DNA of 64,000 nucleotides from Planctomycetes bacterium B3_Pla (lineage in GTDB: Bacteria > Planctomycetota > Phycisphaerae > Sedimentisphaerales > Anaerobacaceae), in contig NJBM01000012.1 in the NCBI GenBank assembly GCA_005223045.1, positions 124,001 through 188,000 of the forward strand. Direction: 5' to 3'. A program made the position numbers and the translations under genes. This document shows positions 8,011 to 17,227 of the stretch, piece by piece. Under the pieces are notes generated by a model, which searched no databases, was not told the origin of the DNA, and saw nothing but the letters and a program-made list of their open reading frames with translations. How positions within the stretch are numbered: the stretch's first letter is position 1; every line of letters starts with the position of its first letter.

Positions 8011-11000
8011 TTATTTCTCCAGGCACAGCAAACTTCCATCCTTCATTGAAACGTAAAGTCTTCCGTAAGCTGCGGCCATACCGTCAAAGACGGGCGGGCA
8101 ATCGAGCGGGCAGCGCGCCAACTCGGCCCCGTCGGCGGCTGAGATGGCCATTAACACCGCTCCCCGGCTTTCGTCCGGGCCGTCCGGGCCGTCGATCTCC
8201 TCAGCGAGCAGGCCGGCCACAAACAGCACTTTGTCTGCTAAGACCATCGCCCGGACCTGGATCGGAACGGTCTTTTCCCAGTGGTTTGCCGGCTCGGCTC
8301 TGCCTACGGCGAATATGCGATACGGTCCGTCCTGCAACATGTTAGACCAGTGGACCTGCTTGCGGCCGTAGCCGAAGATGGTCGATTCGTTAAAGACGAG
8401 CAGCTTGCCGTAGATGAGATTCCTGTCGCGCCCGCTGCAGCCGGTCGAGATGGAACATTTTGTGCCGAAAATCCAGAAGGAGCGGTGAGTCCACGAATCA
8501 TCCAGGAAATCGGTCAGTGTGAACAAATGCGGCTTTCCCTCGCCGACATTGACGCCGCGTTTGCTGAACACCATATCACGCAAATAGATGTGGCTGTCGT
8601 CGGCAGTGAGAATGTCCGCACGAGCGCCGGGCATGGTTGCCGGCGCGGACTGTTTGGGTTGTCGTCCCGTTTCAGGGTCGGGGCTGTAAATCGATGTCTT
8701 CGACAGGGTTTCGCCCGTCAGCGGTTGAAGTCGGTAGAGGTCGATCCCGCCATCCAGATAGGACGATCTGCCCGCCGTAGCATATACGATCTCGTCGCGA
8801 ACCAGCACGCTTCCAAGCACAGGCGCCGCGGACTCGATTTGTCCGTGAGCGGCGATTCGCCGGTCGTCGCGGGCGACTCGCAGGCGCCAAGTGAGTTTGC
8901 CGTCGGAAGCTCGAACGCTGTAAACGTATCCGTCGCGGGATCCGAAGATCGCCCTGCCCTGATGCAGGCTCGGCGCAGAGTCGACGCGAGCGCCGGCGGT
9001 GAATCGCCAGGAGGACTTGCCGGAATCCGCGTCAATCGCTGCGACAGTGTGCTCGTCAACGGAGGCTACGAGCACTTTGCCCTCGGCGACAACCGGAGCG
9101 GTGAGTTTGTCGCCGACCTTCACCTGCCACTTGCGGCGCAAGACAGCCGACACCGAGGCGGGCGTGTAGCCGCTTCGTTCGGCATCGCTTCGATACGTAG
9201 GCCAATCTTGGGGATTTTCGATTTTCAATTTTCGGTTTTCGATTGATCCGTACGCGGGGCCTTTTTCTAATCGCTCCTGAACCGCTTCGGTCGTCCATCG
9301 TCTCTCGTCCATCTTCGAGGCCAGGGCGTGAAAGCCGGTCAGCTTGGCCCCGACGTAGCATGCGCACGGATGAGGTGGGGTGTAGATAAGTCCGTTGGCC
9401 GGCATGACGCCGTACTTGCAGGCGCCGCGGGCCCAGCTATTCCAGAGGACGTCGCCCGAGGCCAGATCGATGAACTCGGTCCCTCTTCTGCCGGCAAGGA
9501 TATAACGGTCGGTGGCCTTGTTGGAGTAGCATCGGTGATGGTGGCTCGGGTTCTCCGGCTCGATGTGCATCGTCACTTCACCAGTGGCAAGATTGAGTTG
9601 CGTCGCAAAGTACGGGCCCCACGATGGGCCTCTTTTCGATGGGAACGGCTTGAATCCGCCCACCCAGAGGGATCCGCCGGCGACGAAAAGGTCACGGATT
9701 TCGGTGAGCAAGGTCGGCTTGGTCCATTTCGCCCGGCCGTTCTTTGCCGATCGGGCTGTCACCGTCTTGCCGTCGCTACAATAAACGGTGCCGTCGTAAA
9801 CACATCGCAGAGGAGCAGAGGGTTCGGACCACACGTTTTGTCCGGTGGCGAAGTCGAGACTGACGACCTGCCCGCCGTTCTGGTAGAACACGCGATCGGC
9901 CTCGGCACACAGACTATTGGTTCTCAGTCCCGAAGCGTCTTCGTCGTCTTTCTTCCAGAGCAATCTCCCGGTGTCGGCATCGAGAGCGACGACCGATTTG
10001 GCGCCTTTTGCTTCGACCGAACGGAGACGCTTGACCAATGGCTCGGCCGTCTCTCGCTTATCCAGAGGAGAGGACCTGCGCTTTAGAATCTCCGCAAACT
10101 TGGCCTGCTCGGCGGTCCGCTCATCGGTGACGCCTCGAATAGCCAGAATTAAGATTCCCTTGTGCAGGATGACTTCCTCGGCGCCTTCGGTGTCGTCGTA
10201 AACTTTGATGATCTGCCCCGTGGCGGCATCGACGGCGGTCAGCGGTGCGTGAAGACCGAGCGTCACATAAACGTGGTTGCCGATAGCCACCAGTTTTCGC
10301 TGAAGCTGACGGGGAGTGCCTCCCCAGTTGACGATATGGGGAAACCATGCGCCGACCTTCTTTTTCCAGAGCAAGGTCCCGTTGAAGGCGTCGCGAGCTA
10401 CGAGTCGCCATTCGGGCGTCTGCCGGATGGATGAAAGAGAAGACTCGTCCACGATATAGAAAATCCGTCCGCCTGCCGAGACGACGGCATAGATGTTCGG
10501 AATGTGCTCGTGGCTCCTGTCATACCTCGGCCCGCCGACCCATTGGACATGGCGCGGGGGCCCGACCACCTCGTCGTGAGCTACGGCATTTCCGCTCGGA
10601 TCGTGGAGATAGTGGGTCCACTCGTCAATATTCGTGGGGCGCGGTTTGACGGTCTTTTTCCAGCTACCGCCTTGTTTTGTGTACAACGTGCCGCCGGGAG
10701 CAAGAACGCGCATCGCTTCGAGCATCTGTACGTCGTAAAGGTCCTCGGCTACCACAAGGTTTACGAGGTTATCGACGTAGGGAAGGCGTTTGCCGTCGAG
10801 CCGCTCGACCGACACCGGGCCATAAAGACCGAGTGACCGGATGTGATCGCGGGCCTGCTCGACATTCTTTTCGTCGCGGTCCAGACCATGAACGATGTAG
10901 CTGTTGCTTGCACGTAGTGCCGCCGTTAGCTTGCCGTTGCCACAACCGAGGTGAACAATCAGGCCGCCCTTGACGTTGGTGGCGTCGAGAATTTGCCCGG

Positions 11001-11103
11001 CCTTTTGCGTATCATCTACCGGTTGAGCCGCTGCCGACGCGATCGTGCATAAGGCCAACAGGATGTAGGTAAGCTTTCTGAGCAAGCGGGATTTCTTTTT
11101 CAT
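8011..11103 (-). CDS. Exported methyltransferase-like / PQQ-type beta-propeller fusion protein
   Basis: 1,030 residues. Residues 1-26 are a signal peptide. Residues about 35-150 carry a class I SAM-methyltransferase fold ('VHLGCGNGKLTAALR', then 'LAPGGTLY'). The rest is two beta-propeller halves built from PQQ-like/WD40-like blades ('ALDADTGRLLWKK', 'YSVRASDGKLTWR'), ending 'FDGMAAAYGRLYVS'. It is a full-length paralogue of the gene at 28274-31558. SAM is not known to be available outside the cytoplasm, so the first domain may be non-catalytic. The start has AAGGAG 9 bases upstream. A stretch near residues 600-635 encoding 'KMDERRWTTEAV' and 'SIENRKLKIENPQ' is made of dispersed repeat words and is absent from the paralogue. 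Function unknown; probably a cell-surface quinoprotein or binding protein. Confidence 0.85.
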   Translation of the reverse strand: MKKKSRLLRKLTYILLALCTIASAAAQPVDDTQKAGQILDATNVKGGLIVHLGCGNGKLTAALRASNSYIVHGLDRDEKNVEQARDHIRSLGLYGPVSVERLDGKRLPYVDNLVNLVVAEDLYDVQMLEAMRVLAPGGTLYTKQGGSWKKTVKPRPTNIDEWTHYLHDPSGNAVAHDEVVGPPRHVQWVGGPRYDRSHEHIPNIYAVVSAGGRIFYIVDESSLSSIRQTPEWRLVARDAFNGTLLWKKKVGAWFPHIVNWGGTPRQLQRKLVAIGNHVYVTLGLHAPLTAVDAATGQIIKVYDDTEGAEEVILHKGILILAIRGVTDERTAEQAKFAEILKRRSSPLDKRETAEPLVKRLRSVEAKGAKSVVALDADTGRLLWKKDDEDASGLRTNSLCAEADRVFYQNGGQVVSLDFATGQNVWSEPSAPLRCVYDGTVYCSDGKTVTARSAKNGRAKWTKPTLLTEIRDLFVAGGSLWVGGFKPFPSKRGPSWGPYFATQLNLATGEVTMHIEPENPSHHHRCYSNKATDRYILAGRRGTEFIDLASGDVLWNSWARGACKYGVMPANGLIYTPPHPCACYVGAKLTGFHALASKMDERRWTTEAVQERLEKGPAYGSIENRKLKIENPQDWPTYRSDAERSGYTPASVSAVLRRKWQVKVGDKLTAPVVAEGKVLVASVDEHTVAAIDADSGKSSWRFTAGARVDSAPSLHQGRAIFGSRDGYVYSVRASDGKLTWRLRVARDDRRIAAHGQIESAAPVLGSVLVRDEIVYATAGRSSYLDGGIDLYRLQPLTGETLSKTSIYSPDPETGRQPKQSAPATMPGARADILTADDSHIYLRDMVFSKRGVNVGEGKPHLFTLTDFLDDSWTHRSFWIFGTKCSISTGCSGRDRNLIYGKLLVFNESTIFGYGRKQVHWSNMLQDGPYRIFAVGRAEPANHWEKTVPIQVRAMVLADKVLFVAGLLAEEIDGPDGPDESRGAVLMAISAADGAELARCPLDCPPVFDGMAAAYGRLYVSMKDGSLLCLEK
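9213..9320. repeat. Dispersed repeat words embedded in a coding linker
   Basis: Bases 9213-9246 are a TTTTCGATTTTCAATTTTCGG-type oligo array and 9290-9319 are TCGTCCATCGTCTCTCGTCC, the same word family as the intergenic repeat at 7912-8005. They are translated in frame as the linker between the two propeller halves. Confidence 0.6.
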
Positions 11104-11194
11104 AGCTGCGTCTCCTTCTTATTTGCATGATTCATCGGATGGATCATGGTACTGCACAAAAATATAGCGTACTCCGTAAGGAGTCCACTATCCG

Positions 11195-11677
11195 TTAATT
11201 TACTCCGCCGGCGGGCTTCATATCATCCGGCATTCGCACTGCGATGACCTTCCCCCGGGCACAGACCTCACCTTCGGCTAAAAGTGCGGCAGTCACTACA
11301 ACTTTACGACCCTTTATCTCCTCCACCTTTCCACGAACCTGCAGAGGCGGCCCGAGCGGGGTAGGACGCAGGTAGTCAACGTGCAGCGACGCAGTCACAA
11401 ATCGAAGCGGCGGATCCGTATCCATGTCCCGGCTCTCGGACCGATAGACCGCAGCCGAGGCGGTGCCTATGCAATGGCAGTCGATCAGCGACGCAATCAA
11501 ACCTCCATAGACATAGTCTGAAATGCCAGTATGATACGGCTCCGGCTCAAAGACTGCCACAGTCTCTTCACCATCCCAATAGCTCTTTATTTTCAGCCCG
11601 TGCTCGTTGAGCCTGCCGCAACCGTAACAATGGCTCAGCTCATCCGGATAGAAATTCTGAAACGCTCTTCGATTCAT
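11195..11677 (-). CDS. Hotdog-fold thioesterase (PaaI family)
   Basis: A 160-residue cytoplasmic protein, the usual size for PaaI-type thioesterases. 'YVYGGLIASLIDCHCIGTA' is the conserved central helix with the catalytic region, followed by 'TASLHVDYLRPTPLG' and 'GKVEEIKGRKVVV'. An N-terminal CYGCG motif (C17, C20) is common in this subgroup. It would hydrolyse an acyl-CoA. It is the last of a minus-strand group starting at 14559 and lies 25 bases beyond the VOC gene, so it is probably co-transcribed. Confidence 0.85.
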   Translation of the reverse strand: MNRRAFQNFYPDELSHCYGCGRLNEHGLKIKSYWDGEETVAVFEPEPYHTGISDYVYGGLIASLIDCHCIGTASAAVYRSESRDMDTDPPLRFVTASLHVDYLRPTPLGPPLQVRGKVEEIKGRKVVVTAALLAEGEVCARGKVIAVRMPDDMKPAGGVN

Positions 11678-11702
11678 AATTCGCTGCTGCCTCTAAGTGC
11701 CT

Positions 11703-12152
11703 TCACGCCCACTTCTGCAATTCAATAATGTTTCCCTCGGGATCGGTCATGTAAACAAACGTGATTGTGCCGGCGTTGGTGATCTCGGCGGTGACCAGAT
11801 CGCCCACACAATCGCCTCCGGCTGCAAGCACCTCGTCTCGCGCCGATTCGACGTCGTCAACCTCGAAGGCAAGATGTGCAAAGCCCGGGCGATTGATTGC
11901 CGTCTGAAGCCGTTTTTCCGCCCTGTTGTACTGGAATATCTCGAGCGTAGGCCCGTCATCGCCGAAACCCGGCAGTCGCAGGTGAATGCCGCGCACCTCA
12001 GCGCCGGGCACGCCCGTGGACCGCTCGACCCATTCGCCGGAGCTTGCCCTCTCGGGAGGTACCCGATTGCACCCGAGGACCTGCTGATAAAAGTCGGCGA
12101 CCTTGCGCCAGTCCTCGGCAACGATATTTGTGTGTCTGTATTTCGCTCTCAT
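11703..12152 (-). CDS. VOC superfamily (glyoxalase-like) metalloprotein
   Basis: 149 residues with the two beta-alpha-beta-beta-beta modules of the vicinal oxygen chelate fold: 'YRHTNIVAEDWRKVADFYQQVLG' at the start, 'GIHLRLPGFG', then 'GFAHLAFEVDDVESARDEVLAAGG' and 'FVYMTDPEGNIIELQKW' at the end. H5, H82 and E143 are plausible metal ligands. Its ATG overlaps the stop of the upstream amidohydrolase gene (ATGA), so the two are translationally coupled. Substrate unknown. Confidence 0.85.
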   Translation of the reverse strand: MRAKYRHTNIVAEDWRKVADFYQQVLGCNRVPPERASSGEWVERSTGVPGAEVRGIHLRLPGFGDDGPTLEIFQYNRAEKRLQTAINRPGFAHLAFEVDDVESARDEVLAAGGDCVGDLVTAEITNAGTITFVYMTDPEGNIIELQKWA

Positions 12153-13645
12153 TTATTTGCAGCCTTAACACTCGGCGGTTTCTGATCAGCCGGTACCGGC
12201 GACTGATAGGGCTTGCCATCGGTGGCTTTTAGAAAGAACGCTTTAGCCTCTTTCAATAACTTCGGTCGTGTGAGAAGATCCACGCCTGTCGCGGCAATGA
12301 CTTTGGCCGCTACGACTGCTCCTTTTCGCCCTGCCCGTGTTCCGCTGCAGGCGGTGGTGGCCCAACTGTGCCAGGGAACGTCTTCGGCCGCTGTCGTTAC
12401 GCTAAAACCCGCGGTCGGAACGATCCAACTGACCTCAGCCACATCGGTCGAGCCGCCTTCCACTTCGCCGGGCTTGTCGGGAAGCGGTTTTATTTTGTCG
12501 TTGAATCCCTTCTCTTCCTTCTTTACGACTCGCTGTAGCGAACGGGCAAATTCCTGCTCTTCTTCGGTAAACTGAGGCGCACCGATAAGTTCAAGATTTT
12601 TCTGCAATGCCTTCTGCAACGGCCGATTCAGAAGATATTCGTGTACGCCTGTTATCAAGTGGACCTTGTGAGTCGTCTCCGTAGCAAGCGCAGCACCTTC
12701 GGCAATTTTGAGAATTCTGTCATAATACTTCCGGACTTCAGCACGATTGATATCTCGAACAAAATACCAGACCATAGCATATTCCGGAACAACGTTAGGC
12801 GCATCTCCGGCATTAGGAATGACGTAATGAATTCGTGCCGTGGGCTTGACGTGCTCGCGCATCAGGTTTACACCGTAATTCATAAGCTCCACGGCATCGA
12901 GAGCGCTGCGCCCGTTCCAGGGATCCGCCGAACCATGTGCCGCCTGGCCGAAGAATTCGACTTCAAAACTGTTCATCGCCCGCCCGGTCTGATTGCGCAC
13001 TTCATTGTCGTAGCTGGGATGCCATTCGAGCACGGCATCGAGTCCGTCAAAGACCCCGGCTTTCGCCATATAAACCTTTCCCACTACAGTTTCCTCAGCA
13101 GGCGTTCCGAAAAGCTTGAGCGTACCTTTCAGATCGTTCTGTTCCATAAGTTGCTTCAAAGCGATTGCGCTGCCAACACTGGCGGCCCCAAACAAATTGT
13201 GCCCACACCCATGCCCGGAGGTCACACCGTCGGTACGGGGCTTTCGCTCAGGGACAACTTGATTGCCCACACCCGGTAGAGCATCATACTCTGCAAGGAT
13301 GCCGACAACCGGTGAGCCGCTTCCGTAAGTCGCCACAAAGGCGGTAAGCATATCCGCAACGTTGGTCTCAACCTCGAAACCGGCATCCCTGAGCTTGCCA
13401 ACCAGCAAATCCGCCGACCGTGTTTCGCGTAGCGCCAGTTCCGAGTAATCCCACAATTCTATTGCCATCTCCTCAATCACAGCTTCTATCGAATCCACCT
13501 GCTCGACGACCTTTTGTTTCAAGAGGTCGGTGTTCTGTGCAAACGTCATCTGCGTGCTGAACAACGATACTGCGGCAAAAGTCGCTAATCTCAGGAGGAC
13601 ATTGGATACAGGCAAACCGACCGTATCAGTATTCAATTTATTCAT
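12149..13645 (-). CDS. Exported M20-family amidohydrolase (AbgB-like)
   Basis: 498 residues with a signal peptide (about 1-36, ending 'TFAQ'). The M20 zinc-peptidase core is visible: 'LAEYDALPGVGNQV', 'GHGCGHNLFG', 'FGTPAEETVVGKVYMAKAG' and 'EWHPSY'. The pattern is closest to the p-aminobenzoyl-glutamate hydrolase B / amidohydrolase group that cleaves N-acyl amino acids. 'AQAAHGSADPWNGRSALDA' marks the dimerisation domain. The gene shares 4-base ATGA overlaps at both ends (13642-13645 and 12149-12152), indicating a tight operon. Export of an M20 enzyme suggests periplasmic scavenging. Confidence 0.88.
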   Translation of the reverse strand: MNKLNTDTVGLPVSNVLLRLATFAAVSLFSTQMTFAQNTDLLKQKVVEQVDSIEAVIEEMAIELWDYSELALRETRSADLLVGKLRDAGFEVETNVADMLTAFVATYGSGSPVVGILAEYDALPGVGNQVVPERKPRTDGVTSGHGCGHNLFGAASVGSAIALKQLMEQNDLKGTLKLFGTPAEETVVGKVYMAKAGVFDGLDAVLEWHPSYDNEVRNQTGRAMNSFEVEFFGQAAHGSADPWNGRSALDAVELMNYGVNLMREHVKPTARIHYVIPNAGDAPNVVPEYAMVWYFVRDINRAEVRKYYDRILKIAEGAALATETTHKVHLITGVHEYLLNRPLQKALQKNLELIGAPQFTEEEQEFARSLQRVVKKEEKGFNDKIKPLPDKPGEVEGGSTDVAEVSWIVPTAGFSVTTAAEDVPWHSWATTACSGTRAGRKGAVVAAKVIAATGVDLLTRPKLLKEAKAFFLKATDGKPYQSPVPADQKPPSVKAANK

Positions 13646-14559
13646 GATTTATCCTTCCTGGAAGTTTCAACGAACTTCTTACGTGCAAACCCAGCGGTGT
13701 TTGTCTTGTTCGAGAAATTTTTTTTGAATTTTCTCAGGCAATCTTCCTTCGATCCTTTGAGCAGGTAAATCCTGCCGCGGATCGTCTTCTTCTGGCCCCT
13801 CTTCAGCGGGCCGACTCGGACGGAAAGGTGCATGCATTTCCAAGGGTTATGTCCCTGGGCGGAGATGAACGATTCCCAGGCAATGCCCATTGTCCATTTT
13901 TTGCCTTCGGATTCGCGAACAAGCAGCCCGGTATAAGCATCGCGGTCGGAGGTGGGCCATTTTTCCGAAAAGACGAAATTGCCGTCCTTTCGTTCCTTCT
14001 CCCACGCCATGATCGCCGGGCGGTATCTGTGATTGAAATGAATCTCCCGCGGGTATTGTCCTTTGATCAGATCGAGACCGTCGGCGCCGAGAAAATACGT
14101 ATGCTCGTGGTTTTCGTCCAGGAATATGTGGTTCTGCTCTTGCGGCTTCACAGGATTTCCAGGGTTAAAGCAGGGGATGATCGCCGCGATCTCAGGCCAG
14201 TCGTGGTCTGTGGTGTTTGTGATATCCAGAGTCATGACGGCTCCGTTTTCCGCCGCCTTGACTTTCATCTTCAACCACTCTGAATTCATCTGCGCGAGCG
14301 TACCCCCGGCGTTGACTTCCCATTTCCACTCGTGTGATCCGTGAGTATGCTCGCCCTCAGTGACGGCATCGAACAAATGCCATTCATAAAACCAGAAATA
14401 AGCGAATCCCGCCTCGTCCGTTCGGGATTCCACCTTAATGCCTCGCTCCCATATTGTCAGCTTCATCTGCTTTTCCGCATTTGCTCTTCGCGCCACACAT
14501 GAAGACGACAAAGCACATTGAACAACCATCATAGTCAATACAAGTTTCCGCTTGTACAT
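13642..14559 (-). CDS. Exported protein of unknown function
   Basis: 305 residues with a leader of about 28 residues ('CALSSSCVARRANA'; the Cys could be a lipoprotein site). The body has many aromatic residues ('FAYFWFYEWHLFDAV', 'HGSHEWKWEVNAGG') and reads like an all-beta carbohydrate-associated protein, but I do not recognise a named family. The ribosome site GGGAGG precedes the start. The stop overlaps the amidohydrolase start, so it is first in that operon. The C-terminus is very basic (KFKKNFSNK...). Confidence 0.7.
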   Translation of the reverse strand: MYKRKLVLTMMVVQCALSSSCVARRANAEKQMKLTIWERGIKVESRTDEAGFAYFWFYEWHLFDAVTEGEHTHGSHEWKWEVNAGGTLAQMNSEWLKMKVKAAENGAVMTLDITNTTDHDWPEIAAIIPCFNPGNPVKPQEQNHIFLDENHEHTYFLGADGLDLIKGQYPREIHFNHRYRPAIMAWEKERKDGNFVFSEKWPTSDRDAYTGLLVRESEGKKWTMGIAWESFISAQGHNPWKCMHLSVRVGPLKRGQKKTIRGRIYLLKGSKEDCLRKFKKNFSNKTNTAGFARKKFVETSRKDKS

Positions 14560-14638
14560 TATTCAACCTCCCTTTTCATTACGGCACAACGTTCGAGTTG
14601 GCCAGCCGCCTCAGCCCGATGGTGGGGCAAGCCCCACT

Positions 14639-15769
14639 CTACCGTGCTTGGAGAAACCGGATGCAGACTGGCCTTCCGACGGAGATCTTGTTCGCCGTTG
14701 GCTCGAGGGCGCCGGTTCTGCGGTTGATGCGGAAGACAACGACGCTGTCGCTGCCCTGGTTGGCGACGAGGCAGAATTTGCCGGTCGGGTCGATGTTGAA
14801 GTTTCGCGGCGTTTTGATGTCGGCGGTTTCGTGCTCGACGAAAGTCAGCGTCCCTGTAGCCTGGTCGATCCTGTAAACCGCAATACTGTCGTGCCCGCGG
14901 TTTGAGCCATAGAGGAACTTACCGCTCGGATGTACACGCACCTCGGCGCATGAGTTGGAGCCGTCGAACGTATCGGGCAGCGTCGGGACGGTCTGGATTT
15001 CGGTTAGAGCGCCGGCAGCGGAATCGTAGGCGAAGGCCGTGACGGTGCAATGGAGTTCGTTGATTACGTAGGCGTACTTGCCGTTCGGGTGAAAAGCAAA
15101 GTGTCGCGGCCCGGCACCGGGCTTGAGTCTTGCGAACGCAGGATCGTTTGCGACGATTGTCCCCTTTTCAGCGTCCAGTTTGTAGATCATGACCTTGTCG
15201 ATTCCGAGGTCGGCGACGAATGCGAAGCGGTCGTCGGCGCTGACGTTGATCGAATGGGCATGGGGGCCCTTCTGGCGATTGGGATTGATGCTGGAACCTT
15301 CATGCTGCACGAAGCCGGTCGGTTTTGCGAGTCTGCCGTCCGGTTCGATCGGGATAACCGAAGCGCTGCCGCTGCCGTAATTGGCTACGAGCACGTTCTT
15401 TCCCGCATGGTCGATGCTGACATGGCACGGGCCAGCCCCGCTTGAGGATTGTCGGTTGAGGAATTTGAGATCTCCGGCATCCGCGTTGATCACATAGGCA
15501 CTGACAGCCCCGGTTCCGCCAGACTCGCTGACGGCATACAGGAATCTGCCGTTGGGATGAATTTCCAGAAATGACGGATTTTTCGCCTCTGCGGCAAGGA
15601 CTGGATCGGAAAGTCTCCCCGAATCGAGGTCGAGCACGCTGCGGTAGATCCCCCTGCTGGAATCGGCGCCCCGCGTGTAAGTGCCGAAATAGACGGGCAG
15701 CGATTCGGCGCAAGCCGTTGATACCGCCGCAAGAGAAATTACTGATGCGATAAAAGCTCTGATCTTCAT
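14639..15769 (-). CDS. Exported lactonase-family seven-bladed propeller protein
   Basis: 376 residues with a signal peptide (1-21). Repeated blades carry the YbhE/6-phosphogluconolactonase pattern: 'YFGTYTRGADSSRGIYR', 'NPSFLEIHPNGRFLYAVSE', 'GAGPRHFAFHPNGKYAYVINE', 'HPSGKFLYGSNRGHDSI', 'NFNIDPTGKFCLVANQGSDSV'. The family includes cytoplasmic 6-phosphogluconolactonases and carboxymuconate-cyclase-like proteins. A secreted copy in this type of genome more likely acts on sugar lactones or is a binding propeller. A lactone product could come from the sugar dehydrogenase at 1-1827, but this is speculative. AAGGAGG lies 8 bases upstream. Confidence 0.88.
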   Translation of the reverse strand: MKIRAFIASVISLAAVSTACAESLPVYFGTYTRGADSSRGIYRSVLDLDSGRLSDPVLAAEAKNPSFLEIHPNGRFLYAVSESGGTGAVSAYVINADAGDLKFLNRQSSSGAGPCHVSIDHAGKNVLVANYGSGSASVIPIEPDGRLAKPTGFVQHEGSSINPNRQKGPHAHSINVSADDRFAFVADLGIDKVMIYKLDAEKGTIVANDPAFARLKPGAGPRHFAFHPNGKYAYVINELHCTVTAFAYDSAAGALTEIQTVPTLPDTFDGSNSCAEVRVHPSGKFLYGSNRGHDSIAVYRIDQATGTLTFVEHETADIKTPRNFNIDPTGKFCLVANQGSDSVVVFRINRRTGALEPTANKISVGRPVCIRFLQAR

Positions 15770-15787
15770 GTGTGAATACCTCCTTAA

Positions 15788-16762
15788 CTACTCAAAAAGT
15801 TCGATATTACCCCCTGTGTGGATGAAAAGCACGTTGGCGCCCTTGTCGAAGCGGCCCTTGCGAAGATAGTCGATCAGTGCCGCTGCGGCCTTTCCCGTGT
15901 AAACATAGTCCAGAAATATGCCAAGACGCCGGGCGAACAGTTCAACAGCTTCCCGGCAGCCGGTCGTCTTGACGGCATAGCCCTTGCCAATGTAGCTGTC
16001 GTCAACAACGACGCCCGACGGCTCCACGGACGCATCGATTTCGGCGGCTGTCGTTCGCGCAAGATCAAGGACATCTTCTTGAAGCGCAGCTCGTGGTTTT
16101 GCCACACTGATACCGATGATTTTGCCTCGCCAGCCTGAAATCGCCTGCCCGACAACGAGGCCCGCCTGCGTTCCCGCCGAGGAAGAGGCGTGGATAACTG
16201 CGTCGAATTCCACTCCCAGGCGTAGCTGGTCCGTCATGATCTCAGAGAATGCGTTGACGTAGCCCAACGCGCCGCGCGGTGTGGAGCCGCCGACCGGCAT
16301 CCGATACACTTTCCTGCCCTGCGATGTCAACCGTTCTTCGAGTTTCTCTGCTTCACAGGTCCAATTGTCCCAGTCGGAAGAGTCAACATGGTGGCACGTA
16401 ATCCCCAGCAGATGGTCGAGCCGCAGGTTTCCCGTCGGATTCGCAGGCTCTTTGCCGCCGAGGACGAGATGCACCTCCATGTTGCCGGCGACGCCGTACG
16501 ATGCGGCAACCCGGCAGAAGTTCGACTGGTTGGCGCCGACAGCGATCAGTGTGTCGCACCCCTGATTGAGTGCGTCGGGAAGCAGAAAATCGAGCTTGCG
16601 CGTCTTGTTGCCGCCGAAACCGAAACCCGTCAGATCATCCCTTTTGCAGTACACGTTTATGCCGTACTCGTCCGATAAATAGTCGATTCTGTGCACTGGC
16701 GTGGGCAAAAGCGAGTTGTGCAGCCTGGGAAAAGGCCTGAGGTGCTGGTCAATAGTAAACAT
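15788..16762 (-). CDS. PLP-dependent D-cysteine desulfhydrase / ACC deaminase-like enzyme
   Basis: 324 residues, the usual family length. The fold-type II PLP signature 'GFGFGGNKTRKLDFLL' holds the Schiff-base lysine (NK), and 'VGANQSNFCRVAASYG' follows. 'HASSSAGTQAGLVVG' is the phosphate-binding region, and 'VLFIHTGGN' is the conserved end. The family degrades D-cysteine or 1-aminocyclopropane-1-carboxylate to pyruvate or oxobutyrate and ammonia; distinguishing the two needs residues I cannot place with confidence. No signal peptide. It ends 19 bases before the lactonase start, so co-transcription is likely. Confidence 0.85.
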   Translation of the reverse strand: MFTIDQHLRPFPRLHNSLLPTPVHRIDYLSDEYGINVYCKRDDLTGFGFGGNKTRKLDFLLPDALNQGCDTLIAVGANQSNFCRVAASYGVAGNMEVHLVLGGKEPANPTGNLRLDHLLGITCHHVDSSDWDNWTCEAEKLEERLTSQGRKVYRMPVGGSTPRGALGYVNAFSEIMTDQLRLGVEFDAVIHASSSAGTQAGLVVGQAISGWRGKIIGISVAKPRAALQEDVLDLARTTAAEIDASVEPSGVVVDDSYIGKGYAVKTTGCREAVELFARRLGIFLDYVYTGKAAAALIDYLRKGRFDKGANVLFIHTGGNIELFE

Positions 16763-17227
16763 GCGATGTTATCTGGTGTCTAATGGTTCCATGCCGGAGT
16801 GAGCGTCCGCCGGTCAAGGCAGATCGGTGGATCATATCATTGTCCTGGACTCCGTCCCCGTCGGCGCGCCGGAAATGCCGCGCACGCCCGGGAGCCATCA
16901 GAAGCCGGCTCCGAAAGTCAGGGCCCGGCCGCTGAAGGGAAATATATCTCGCAGAAGCAGGATTCTCAAGTGAAAAATCGGGTCGAAAAGTGCTCGATTC
17001 ATAGCCATATATGGAGTCGGAGAATCTTAAATATCGACTTTTGAAGTCGTCTCTAACTTTTTTTTTCATTTTTTTAAGAATTTGTCAAAAAGACTATCAA
17101 CATCTTCCGGTTCAGAATCGCCTCATAATATAGAAGGGCATAGAAGGCATCGAACATGTTCGCCTGAAAATAGGATTCCACCGGGGAATCCGCATTTATT
17201 AACCAAATTTATTGTAAGGAGACAATC
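16763..17227. other. Intergenic region without a recognised gene
   Basis: 465 bases between divergently oriented genes. A minus-strand frame over 16749-17069 has no ribosome site and low-complexity content, so I do not call it. A small hairpin (CGACTT-TTG-AAGTCG, 17035-17049) is followed by a T-run at about 17057. A good ribosome site, AAGGAG, precedes the gene at 17228. No convincing promoter was found. Confidence 0.5.

Noticed and set aside
16749..17069. A 106-codon frame in the intergenic region before the C39-like gene.
   Set aside because: No start signal; the sequence is composition-biased and overlaps the PLP-enzyme start region.
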